From Liolophura sinensis (lineage: Eukaryota > Mollusca > Polyplacophora > Chitonida > Chitonidae), in the NCBI RefSeq assembly GCF_032854445.1, contig NC_088307.1:26114046-26178045 (forward strand): a stretch of 64,000 bases of DNA. Direction: 5' to 3'. The position numbers and the translations under genes were made by a program. This document shows positions 53,130 through 62,904 of this stretch, piece by piece. The number at the start of each line of letters is the position of its first letter. Position 1 is the stretch's first letter. The notes beneath the pieces were generated by a model. That model saw nothing but the letters and a program-made list of their open reading frames with translations. It searched no databases and was not told where the DNA came from.

Positions 53130-53405
53130 AGAGGCAGCGTAGCCGAATGCTTAGGGTGCTAGCGGAGCTCAATGACTCAGGAGCCTCTCACCAATGTGGT
53201 CAGTGCGAGTCCTAATGCAGCCCGTGCTGGCTTCCTCTACGGTTGTCAGTGATATAAGGTCCTGTACGCCAGCGGATGGTCCTTGGTTTTCCCCAGGCTC
53301 TGTCGGATTTCCTCCCACAATAATGCTGGCGTCACCTTAGTATAAATGAAACATTCTTGAGTGTGGCGTAAAACACCAGTGAAATAAAAATAAATAAACA
53401 AACCA
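53130..53405 (+). repeat. SINE type 1, diverged subfamily
   Basis: Head ggcagcgtagccgaatgctt, caggagcctctcaccaatgt, body and tail gagtgtggcgtaaaacacca; the head differs from the main type. Confidence 0.78.
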
Positions 53406-53500
53406 GTAAACGTGTAGGGGCCTACAGTGTACGTACGTGTAAACCAGTTTTATCGAGGCTGTGTAACAAAATTTTCAAGGTACCTCTGTGTAACACGACC

Positions 53501-53530
53501 CCATATATATATATATATATATATATATAA
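53501..53530. repeat. Short (TA)n tract
   Basis: About 28 bp of TA dinucleotides. Confidence 0.9.
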
Positions 53531-53670
53531 ATTGCATGCAATTATAAAATAAGCGCATATTGGTAAAAGAGATGAGGTGATCTTGGATGATTGCAAACCG
53601 TATTGTTAACCTTCCCACGTGCGACCGGAGATGAAACCAGCATGATGCTCTGGCTAGAATAAGACACAGT

Positions 53671-53947
53671 GTTTATTTATTTATTTGATTGGTGTTTTAC
53701 GCCGTACTCAAGTATTTTTCACTTATACGATGGCGACCAGCATTACGGTGGGAGGAAACCGGGCAGAGCCCGGGGGAAGCCCACGACCATCCGCAGGTTG
53801 CTGCAGGACCTTCCCACGTACGGCCGAAGAGGAAGCCAGCATGAGCTGGACTTGAACTCACAGCGACCGCATTGATGAGAGACTCCTGGGTCATTGCGTT
53901 GCGCTAGCGCGCTAACCAACTGAGCCAAGGAGGCCCCCCCCCCCCCC
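53671..53947 (-). mobile_element. SINE type 1, full length, young copy
   Basis: Best-preserved copy. A box (minus strand TGGCTCAGTTGG) at 53927-53916 and B box (GAGTTCAAGTCC) at 53859-53848. Its 5' end is a run of 14 C on the plus strand. Exact 10-bp target duplication aagacacagt at 53661-53670 and 53948-53957. Confidence 0.95.
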
Positions 53948-54804
53948 AAGACACAGTACATGCACGATGAAGGAATACATGTATTTTTTTTTACATATTA
54001 AAATATATTTCACATATGTAAATGTTTTTCTCGCTAGACATGGTTTATTTGTCACATTTCTCGTTCACAATGTTTGTTTTCAATGATTCCGATCGCTTGA
54101 TACTGCTGTTTGCTTAATCTTTCATTTATCCTACAAATTTTTCCTATTTTTTTCCCATTTTCCTGCAATTCAAAATTTAAACTTTGATGTAATTAATGTT
54201 TATTTTGGGAATGAAACAGTAAAAATTCTAGTTAACTTAAGGCCAGTCTATGACAGTTTGAACTTTTTGGGTCGTAAAGAATTTATAACATTGAGTTTTT
54301 AAAGTTTGTCTGAAGTCAAAAAAAAAACGACTCGGCTGAAGTTGGACCTTGAAGGCCACCCTTTCTGTCAGAAGTTGTCTCCCCTGATTGGCCTGGGTTT
54401 GTCATAGCATATGATAATCCTATAGAGGATCACGACAACGACATCGGCAACCGATGCATAATGACAATAATTGTCAAGCGGCTGAGTAGGTTTGAGTCTG
54501 CTGTAGACACCGGTTTTCTTTTTTTTGTTTTTTGCCCGCAATTGTGTAAAACTACAGTTAGTTCACGGTCATTTTTTGGACATGTCAGTTGTCACCCTTG
54601 TGGTTTAATTCAACAACAACACCATGGTAAAACAGTAATACCAGTACAGACTTTATGCTAACCTGTGACAGTACCGGTATATTCGTAGGGCATCGTAATA
54701 TTAGCAAAGATTTTTAGGACGGCAGTGGTCAGAATTTGTTGCTAATCTAATCTAATCTAATCTAATCTGATTTAAAAGCATTGCTGTAGTTTAAAATCAT
54801 CTCA

Positions 54805-54985
54805 ACTTGGTTAGCATGACCCTGGAGCCTCCGACCGTATGTGAAAGGTCTTCCGGCAACCTGCAGATAGTCGTGGGTTTCCCTCGTGCTCTGCCCGGTT
54901 TCTTCACACCTTATTGCTAATCGCCGTCCTACAAGTGGAATATTCTTGAGTACGGCGTAAAACACCAATCAAATCTTTGACGTTA
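54805..54985 (+). repeat. SINE type 1, partial
   Basis: Ttggttagcatgaccctgga, ggcaacctgcagatagtcgt and tail gagtacggcgtaaaacacca; internally deleted. Confidence 0.8.
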
Positions 54986-55128
54986 TATCAATACCGGTCT
55001 GTCAACATCTGAATACTACCATCTTCAGTTGTCTTAAGGTTTACCGAATTGTCCTTTCTTTTAAGATAAATGACCAAGGATGTGTTCCATGGGCAAGCTG
55101 TGCATTTCCTGAACTGAGGTGCACAGTC

Positions 55129-55169
55129 ATGGGAAAGTTCTTCAGCAAACCCAAGAAGAACAAATACAG
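55129..55169 (+). CDS. WDR31: WDR31-like exon 1
   Basis: 41 nt: MGKFFSKPKKNKY plus two bases; donor ACAG/gtatgt. ATG context gtcATGG. Too short for ordinary ORF calls. Confidence 0.8.
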
Positions 55170-58100
55170 GTATGTGTGCCAGGCAGGTGTGCCAGACAGA
55201 TACCGGTAAACATATAGCCCAAGCTATATGTTCGACAATTGAGGACAACTGCACTAAAAACACAAAAAAACAACTCGAACCCTACCTTATTTTTTGCTAT
55301 CCACTGATTCCCTGAATCGAACAAACTGTAAACATGTCAAAGCTGGCATCGGTAGATCATATTTCTACATTAATCCAGCCATTTAACTTTTTAATCAGAC
55401 AACTCAGACCAGTGTCCACCATGTTTGGATTTCCACTTCGAGCAGGGTAATGGGCAGTGAAAATTTTATCCCAGGCAACAGTCTCTTTACAGGGCATGCA
55501 GTTCTGAGCACTTGTTCTGAATTTGTGCCTTTCATTCACTATGACACAAAAGATGTAGGTTCAAAACCCACCTTGAACAGGGAATCTGTAGATCTCTCAT
55601 TGTTTGTGATGCCTTGATGACAATAAGCTTTGATCCACACTCCTGTTTGTGCAGTCTAATGTTCCTGGTCATCCACAAATATGGTGTACAGATAGCATAG
55701 GAAAGTCTGTCAGCATCCTGTGGATGGTCGTGAATTTCCCCCATGCTCTGCCTGGTTTTCCCCACCACAATGCTATTGTATAGATAAAATGGTATGTTCT
55801 TTTGTCAGTAGTAGGGAGGTGGGGTTGTCCGGAGGAGACATGGGTGTGGCAGAGTCCCATCTCACAGGCAGCTCCCCATCGGCGACAGAGTTTCACCCTC
55901 ACATCCATGAGGACGCAGTCACAGCAGTTGCTGCTGTTAGGCCAGGAGTCTGCTTATCAGGAAGTAAAGATAAGGTACACGTACATGTATTATTTGGGTC
56001 TCACCTGCCACAATTAAAAGATTGAGGGAAAAGTTAAACAAGTATAATGAATGTGCAGATAAAACCCTTCCTTAATACTTTGTGTACTTTGCTAGTCTTT
56101 AAGATGCACTTTTTAGGACAGATTTGTAGGGAAAATACAGTTTATCCTGTTTCATCCATCGTGTTGGTGTCATGCATGTATTAGTGAATTAATTGAGGGG
56201 TAAGACATCAAACGCGCTATAAATCAAGCCTGGAAGTATTTTTTAAGGTGCTGCAGGACATAAAGAGCAAATCTTCCAGCTATTCACGTTGTTAAAAAAG
56301 TTACAATGTTAAGAAAGTTACAGTGTTAAAAAGTTATATTGTTACTGTAATACATCGAAGATTTGCCGTGTTTTGAACAGTTATCAAAATACTACTGTTC
56401 TGGTACTTATTTTAATGCTTGCTAATGACTGATTTATGTTGATCTGCAGGCTGTAATCCTTTATGACTTCAATTCCCATCAAGAACTACAAAGGTGGTTA
56501 GGCCACGAGAAGGAAGTGACCAAGGTAAGTCAGGTTTGTATGGCAACCTTGTTCCCCTCTATATTGTTACCATTGTCAGTGAATGTCATCTGACTAGGAG
56601 ACTTCATCTCATCGTATTCAAAGTTTCCTGACTGGCCCCAGTGGCTCATAGATCCAGGGTCAATCCAAGGTACAGTCACGACAAAGACCTTAAAAGAGGA
56701 AGTTGTAGCTTCATTGCTTCATTCACAGCCTGAAGGGAATAGTGCATTGACTGGTTGACCCGTATCTGTATAATAGCTCGGGTGGGGCGCCTTACTTGCT
56801 TTAGGTAAATCATCTTATTGAAGAGGCACTAGATAAAAGAGCAGTGGAAATCCATCTTGCAACAGGGAGACAGATTACATGTACATGCACACTTTGGACT
56901 CCTCATATGACTGAAAAATTGTAAAGTACAGTATTAAACCTTAAGCATTCACGCTCACTCACTCAAAGTTTCTTCAGGCATGAAATTCATGAGCACAGAA
57001 TCATGCATTAGAGCAAAATTTTTCTGTTATCAGATAGACCCAGGCTCATGTGTCAGTCCTATCACTTTGAAGAAAATTCACATTTGGTCCAAATATTTCA
57101 GCTTCCTCACATAGGCAGTTAGTCTATTTAGAATTCAGGAATTTGTGGTTTGTGAGCCTGCACGGCATAGTGGTTAGCATGCTAGCTCAGAACAATGACT
57201 CAGGAGCCTCTCACTTATGCAGTTGCTGTGAGTTAAGTCCAGATCATGCTGTCTTACTCTCTGAGCTGAGTCCAAGTAAATTATTTTTGAGTACGATCTA
57301 ACACACCATTTAGATAAACAAATAAACAGACTCAGGAGATGTGTGATCCTCAGTATAAATTACAAAGTACCTGTGATTAATTTTTCATAATGTTTGCGTG
57401 ATGAATTCGTTTATTTTATTTTTATTTACGCCATACTCAAGAGTATTTCACATACATGTATGTGGCAGTGGCCATCATTATGACGAAACCACAAAACCAG
57501 GCAGATCCTTGTGGAAAAGAGTAATCCACAAGTTAGTGGTAGACCTTCCCACATATGAACGGAGAGGCAGTCGGCATGACTTGGACTCACACCGACGGCA
57601 TCCGTGAATTTGTTCGTAATATGATTATTAACAGTAAGAAAGCACATGTAATGTCATTTAAAGTATGTTTTTTGTTTTGTAGGTGTTGTATGGCTCGTTG
57701 TCTGACCGGGTGTTCAGCGCATCACGTGACACGTCTATTCAAGTTTGGTCCCTGGGGTCAAAGGAGAGTCTGAGAAGTTTCACAGGACACAGCCTTGTGG
57801 TGACGTCTATTGATCTCAGTCCAGGTAAATAGTTAGGTGCTTCTTCAAATCATTGACCATGTATGTAAATTTTTTCTGCTTTTTATCTAGTTCAAGTAAA
57901 CAGTTAATACCTCTTCATATGGTCGTGGATTTCCCCCACGCTCTAACTGGTTTCCTCTCACCATAATGCTGGCCCCATCGTATAAGTGAAATATTCTTGA
58001 GTGCGGCATAACACACCATTCAAATAAGTAAATCAAACTCACATCTTCAGTCACGTCCATGCTTGTAAATATTACTGCCTTATATCTTAGCCCCTGTAAA

Positions 58101-61100
58101 TGCTACTTCTGGTCTGATTATTGTATTTCACCTAATGTTTTGGCTTTTTTCAGGTGACCAGTTTTGCTTGATTCTAGGTGATTTGTCCACCTTATAGGCT
58201 GGGTAACTAAAGAGTTTTTTGTAATGTTTGATTAATTTGTTACTAGAAAAACATAAGTGTTGACATATGAAGTATGATTTTAAGGCCTTTGTGTGTTTAT
58301 GAAAGTGCATTTTTAAGTATGACACTTTAGGTGAAATTCAGTACCACTGCTTTACGCCTTAGTTCAGGTACATGTAAATGGTTAAATGCTCTTGTCCAGA
58401 TCTTAGTCTAAGTCTCATGTAGGTATTAAAATGGTACTACTTTTGATCTTTTGTCAAGTAAATTTTACATCTTTACACCTTTCAAAAATAGTTAAGGGAA
58501 CTGCTACTTCGTAGATCTTTTACTTACATTTTCCAGAGATAGATATCAGTTCAGGTAATGCGACTTCATTGCATCCTACACTATACCATTTAAATACATT
58601 AAAAAAAAAGCTAGGTCTTCAGATCTTTATTTGGACATGTCAGGTAACTGTGACTTCTTTTGAGCTTCGTTCATGTACCTTACCAAATGTTTAGAGATTA
58701 GTTCTCGTAAATGGCACATGTTTGGATTAATGTATTAATTTGATTGGTGTTACTTTGTACTCAAGAATATTTCATGTACCCTCATTCTTCAACCTTTTCA
58801 ACCACCACTGCGACCAATATTTTGAACCATTCTGAGAGAGCTATGGGGTGGAGAAGAATTCTTTGCACCGTTTAATGAAGCTTGCATCTTTAGTGATACA
58901 AACAAACCATTTTTGGCATCATTTACGTGATAATTATATGCATAAAGCTCCACTGGAAAAAGTGTTTTAGTTGTGAAAAAGGTTGAAGATTTGCAGTAAG
59001 TATGCCCTTTCAGAAGCATATATAGGCTTCAAAATGATACTTTTTATGCCTGTGCTTTAGTTTTTCTGGTAACAAATTGATCAGACTTTACCAAAAACTC
59101 TTTAATGACTCTATAAGATGAATGTTTCAGCTAGAATCAAGCAAAATGTGTCACTTGGAAAATGGTGAAGTTTAGGTAAAATACAACGTATCATGGCAGC
59201 CAGCATTATGGATGGAAAACAAATAGGCAGGAACTAGTTAAACCCAGGAACATGGGCAGGTTGCTGACATACTTATTTCTTTAGATCTTAATGCAGGTAG
59301 TCATTTTTAGACATCTGTATATGGTAGCTGATACAGCAGTATGTTGGATTGTACATTTTCATGTAACACTTTAATATACAAGAAATAAATGTGTAACAGT
59401 ATAAAGCGTATCAGTACAATCTTGACCTCCTTTCGATATTTTCAGACGAGAAGCAACTGATATCGGGCTCACGGGATAACTCTGTCAGACTCTGGGATGT
59501 GGAAGCTTGTCAGCAGATACGACAGAACTGCATCTCACGTAACCTGGTCAGTCGTGCTCTTACCTTCATTCCTCAACCTTTTCGCTCGCCATGATACGGC
59601 TGAAATATTGCCAATGTGACATTCAGCCATAATCATTCATTCAACCTTTTCGCATTTGAAAGGGCAAGTTTCAGTGTGATTTAAGCTCCTTTTTTGATTT
59701 GACTCTGGAAACAAAGCTACATGTACATTGGTTGCCTTGGCCGAAAATGAGCCAAGTCTTGGCGCTTCACAGAAAGCACTATAATTTTGATAATCTACAA
59801 ATAAGAATTACTTCTGTATAGACTTGAGTAAGCACATTTGAAAAGTTGAAGAATCCTGAAAGCCTTGTTGTCTGCGCAGTCAGCCATAACATACATGTAC
59901 ATGTAGAAGTGTCACTGTTGCATATGCCTTATGGACTGTAGTGAGCGCAGTGTACTAGTCAGGCTACATCAGGCTTTCAGTTTCTCTAATGTTGTGGGGG
60001 TAGGCTTTCGTAGCGCATGCTGGCTTCCTCATGCTGGCCGTAGGTGGGAAGGTCTATCAGCAACCTGCAGATGGTCATGCGTTTTCCGCGGGCTCTGCCC
60101 GGTTTCCTCCCACCATAATGCTGGCTCCTATTGTATAAGTGAAATATTCTTGAGTACGGTGTAAAAACACCAATAAAATAGATAAATAAATAAATAAACC
60201 TAATATTGTGCTTCCTATGGCCTCGTAAGAAACACACGAATGCATGGATAACTGCTTCACATTTCAGGTGAACACGGTAAAGTGGGTTCCTGGCTCTGAC
60301 CTAGTAGTGCAAGGTGGAGAAGACAAGGAAGTCAGGTATGAGTTTGTAACTAGAATTTATATAATTTTGGAGGAAGTGCAGTCCAGAGTTTTGTTATGTC
60401 ATTCAAAATTACTTCTCAAAAACACCTAAAAGGGGAAAAAATCAGACAGAAACAAATTAAATTCAGCCTTTTTTATATATATTTAAAACCATGAATAGTT
60501 TTTCACCCTGAGTTTTAGTTCCTGTTGAAAACCCCATAAAAGAATGTACATGCATGTAGATTTTGCAGCTTTCATTTTCCTGTTTGAATCATTTTAGAGT
60601 TGTGAATGGAACCTTCTAATTGTCTGTTGTCTTAAAATCTTTTCTCACAAAAAAGTGAAATAAGGACCCTTGAAAAAGCATAACCTGCAAGCTGAAACTG
60701 CAAATCACGGGGGGCGTTGGGGGGTAGGGGACTCTATGGACTAGTGGTTAGTGTGCTAGCACACCAGAAAAAGCCAGGAGCCTTTCAGCAGTGCGATCAC
60801 TGTGAGTGTCCAGATCATGTACGCTTCCTGTCCAGTCATGTGTGTAGGAAGGTCTGCCAGCAACCTGAGGATACTCTTGGAGTTCCACAATTTCTTCTCA
60901 CCATTTTGCTGGTCGCCGTCATATAACAGAAATATTCTTGACTCAAGCATATACCGGCAGTCATGTAATTACAGTTTAAATACTGAATAAAATGTGTCTT
61001 GTTTTCAGAGTGTTTGATACCCGTACAATGGAAGTGGCCTTCTGTTTTCCCCGTAAGCAGTATATCCAGATGTGCAGTGATGTCAGCATTGACGGGCAGT

Positions 61101-62904
61101 ACTGTCTGACGTGTAGTAACGGGTTTGGGGGCAGCGGATGTGAGGCAACAGTAGGTGTGATAAATACATGTAGCCCTATATATCCTTGATTAATCCCATT
61201 TTCTGTTTGGCAGTTTTTGAGGATTTCACAGCTCCATCTTGGCTGGGACCTTGCTGATATTATTATAAGAAAAGACAACACAACAAATGTATATATGCAT
61301 TGATATAGGATACAACACCATCCACATAAACTTTCAAAAGCAAACCCTCTTTTTTTTTGATGTTACATAACAGAGATATTGCAATTCAAAGTAAGCAAAT
61401 CTGGCCACTTTGAGAAATCAGAAGCGCCACCATGGTGTCAAGTTCATCCACTCAGGTGGAAGTTATTTCTATAACCAAAAATGCAACTGTTTCTGTTGAC
61501 ATCACCTGGAACTTTTTTTGCCTTTTAGCGGTAAGAAAGGTAAGGTATGAGTGATGCAGCGCCATATTTCCACTTTCTCTAACATGATAGATCCCATCAT
61601 GCCATGGCTTCATAAGAATTCCTTCCAGTCCCGATAGCTCAGCTGGTAGAGCGTCCATAGGATGGTAGATCCAGGGTCAATCCTGGCGTGGGTCACACCT
61701 AAGACCTTGAAAGAGAAATTTGCAACTTCCTCGCTTGGCGGTCAACATTATCATGATAGTGCGACGACTGGGTGAATTACATTACCAGGTTCAATCCTGG
61801 GTCGGGTCACCACATAGACTTTGAAAGAGGAAGTTGTAACTTCCTTGCTTGGCGTTCAGCATTAAGGGCACAATGCAACGACTTGGTTGACCCGTATCAG
61901 TATGATGGCTCAGGTAGGGCGGCTTACTTTCCTTCGTTAAGTCGTCTCGATAAAAGACTAGATAAAAGAGCAGTGGAAATCTGTCTTGCAACAAGGAGGC
62001 ACATTACATGCACTCTTTGGACTCCTTCATTGTCATATGACTGAAAAATTGTTAAGTACGACGTTAAACTCCAGGCACTCACTCGCTCACTCGCTCATAA
62101 GAATTCCAGATTGGATTTAAAGGGTTAACAAATTTGACAGAACAAAATGCTGCCTCCGTTTACGCGGGTTTTCACCTTTCTCAAGAAATGTTAACGTTAA
62201 TTCATTTGTTGTCTTTTATTTCGGAGTTCACCTCTTTGCGCTCTTGTGTCTTCTTCATGAAGTTCTGTGGATATGACTTTAATAATTTCCTCCAATATTA
62301 TGTGTCACCTGTGGGAGAGTTCACCAGTTATTTACCAAAGGTCAGTGGTTTAGCACTGACGCTCTAGTTTCCTTCACCCATAACCCTGTTTGCCATCCTG
62401 TAAGATAAAAAAAGAATTCTTGAGTATGACATTAAGCAATGATCAAATAAGTTAAATTACTCACCATCTAATATGTAAATAACACAATATGCAACTAGAT
62501 AACAATCTTCTTTGTGTGTTGGTCAAATTCAGCTCTGGCTGTGACTTTAAAGTCAACAGGCTTGTCAGGTACCAAGCGAAGTTTTGTGGTTTATTCTTGG
62601 TCACTTCAGTTCCCTCCACCCATAATCCTATTTGCTGTCATGTACATCACCAATTAATAATAATAATTAGTAATCAAATTAATAAATATCAATGAAAGTT
62701 TCTCGAGTATGACGTTATACACCAGTCAAATCAATCTTGTATTGTTACAGCTGTGGGATCTACGGACAAGGAGCCTAGTATCAGAGTACAGAGGTCACAC
62801 GGAGGCTGTTGAGGGCTGTGCTTTTCTCCCCCACAGGGATGGCAAGTTACTGGTGACCAGCTCTCGGGACTGCAGTGTGAGAATCTGGGATCGCAGTACT
62901 AAGG
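55129..62904 (+). CDS. WDR31: WDR31-like WD40-repeat protein, 8 visible exons, 3' end unresolved
   Basis: WD40 beta-propeller protein. Order and spacing of motifs match WDR31, a protein linked to cilia in animals. Exons: 55129-55169 (ATG), 55809-55974, 56450-56524, 57683-57824, 59446-59546, 60268-60335, 61009-61150, 62751-62904 or further. All junctions are GT-AG and in frame, giving about 296 residues. The start MGKFFSKPKKNK has Gly2, Ser6 and a basic run, an N-myristoylation pattern. WD-like blades: KDKAVILYDF (about 67-76), SRDTSIQVWSL, SRDNSVRLWDV, EDKEVRVFDT and SRDCSVRIWD, with GH dipeptides before several. GFGGSGCEATLWDL spans the last junction and is a WDR31 hallmark. Human WDR31 goes on for about 60 residues; those are not seen before exon 8 sequence is tandemly repeated. 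Introns hold SINEs. Transcribed away from gene D. Confidence 0.85.
55700..55800 (+). repeat. SINE type 1 remnant beside exon 2
   Basis: Ggaaagtctgtcagcatcct, ggatggtcgtgaatttcccc and ctctgcctggttttccccac match the SINE body; it ends about 10 bp before the exon 2 acceptor. Confidence 0.75.
55809..55974 (+). CDS. WDR31: WDR31-like exon 2
   Basis: 166 nt. Encodes a low-complexity linker, then HIHEDAVTAVAAVRPGVCLS and GSKDK (first blade). An alternative acceptor three bases on (cagtag) would keep frame. Confidence 0.85.
56450..56524 (+). CDS. WDR31: WDR31-like exon 3
   Basis: 75 nt, phase 0 both sides. Encodes AVILYDFNSHQELQRWLGHE and KEVTK; acceptor gatctgcag, donor AAG/gtaagt. Confidence 0.88.
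56628..56962 (+). mobile_element. SINE type 2, full length with 10-bp TSD
   Basis: tRNA-like head (ccccagtggctcatag), ctggttgacccgtatc body, tail gactgaaaaattgtaaagta. Flanked by tcaaagtttc at 56618-56627 and 56963-56972. In intron 3 of the WDR31-like gene. Confidence 0.9.
57155..57325 (+). repeat. SINE type 1, internally deleted
   Basis: Head agcctgcacggcatagtggt, caggagcctctcacttatgc, then directly gagtacgatctaacacacca tail; the body is missing. Confidence 0.78.
57405..57615 (-). repeat. SINE type 1, diverged
   Basis: Tail cgccatactcaagagtattt, body ggtagaccttcccacatatg and gacttggactcacaccgac. Confidence 0.78.
57683..57824 (+). CDS. WDR31: WDR31-like exon 4
   Basis: 142 nt. Encodes VLYGSLSDRVFSASRDTSIQ, VWSL, and GHSLVVTSIDLSP. 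Confidence 0.9.
57910..58035 (+). repeat. SINE type 1 tail
   Basis: Atggtcgtggatttccccca through gtataagtgaaatattcttg and gagtgcggcataacacacca. Confidence 0.8.
58040..59445. other. Rest of WDR31-like intron 4
   Basis: AT-rich. A small SINE tail sits near 58735-58780 (tgattggtgttactttgtac). Nothing else recognised. Confidence 0.45.
59446..59546 (+). CDS. WDR31: WDR31-like exon 5
   Basis: 101 nt. Encodes DEKQLISGSRDNSVRLWDVE and ACQQIRQNCISRNL; donor CTG/gtcagt. Confidence 0.9.
59995..60205 (+). repeat. SINE type 1, 3' part
   Basis: Gcatgctggcttcctcatgc, atcagcaacctgcagatggt, tataagtgaaatattcttga and a (taaa)n end. Confidence 0.85.
60268..60335 (+). CDS. WDR31: WDR31-like exon 6
   Basis: 68 nt. 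Encodes VNTVKWVPGSDLVVQGGEDK and EV plus two bases; acceptor catttcag, donor TCAG/gtatga. Confidence 0.88.
60722..60990 (+). repeat. SINE type 1, diverged
   Basis: Head ggggactctatggactagtg, aggagcctttcagcagtgcg, body ccagcaacctgaggatactc and tail tcatataacagaaatattct. Confidence 0.75.
61009..61150 (+). CDS. WDR31: WDR31-like exon 7
   Basis: 142 nt. Encodes VFDTRTMEVAFCFPRKQYIQ, then CSDVSIDGQYCLTCSNGFGG and SGCEAT; donor ACA/gtaggt. Confidence 0.92.
61623..62095 (+). mobile_element. SINE type 2 with internal duplication, 12-bp TSD
   Basis: Head ccgatagctcagctggtaga (good A box) and ggtcaatcctgg B-box-like. The segment with gtaacttcc and cttggcgttcagcatta occurs twice, about 110 bp apart. 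Flanked by cataagaattcc at 61611-61622 and 62096-62107. Confidence 0.9.
62310..62455 (+). repeat. SINE type 4 copy
   Basis: Ttaccaaaggtcagtggttt, ctctagtttccttcacccat and ttcttgagtatgacattaag; tail related to SINE type 1. Confidence 0.65.
62550..62740 (+). repeat. SINE type 4 copy, diverged
   Basis: Cacttcagttccctccaccc, then (taat)n, then tcgagtatgacgttatacac and cagtcaaatcaatc. Ends about 10 bp before the exon 8 acceptor. Confidence 0.55.
62751..62904 (+). CDS. WDR31: WDR31-like exon 8 (first unit of array)
   Basis: Encodes LWDLRTRSLVSEYRGHTEAV, EGCAFLPHRDGKLLVTSSRD and CSVRIWDRSTK. Possible donor AAGG/gtaagg at 62905; without splicing the frame reads on through a second unit to a TGA at 63095. 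Confidence 0.75.

Larger units (their letters stand above)
48696..55128. other. Divergent intergenic region, gene D / WDR31-like
   Basis: Should hold promoters for both divergent genes; none can be placed. It contains seven or more SINE copies, a TA tract and some AT-rich DNA. The stretches 49400-50590, 51480-52590 and 53960-54790 show no recognisable gene; their short ORFs have no domains I know. Confidence 0.5.

Noticed and set aside
53669-53961. ORFs inside SINE copies (for example LAQLVSALAQRNDPGVSHQCG)
   Set aside because: The same peptides recur at each SINE copy on either strand; they are SINE translation, not genes.
61623-61700. A true tRNA gene
   Set aside because: A and B boxes are present but the cloverleaf is not complete and the stretch continues into a SINE body with a TSD; it is a tRNA-derived SINE head.
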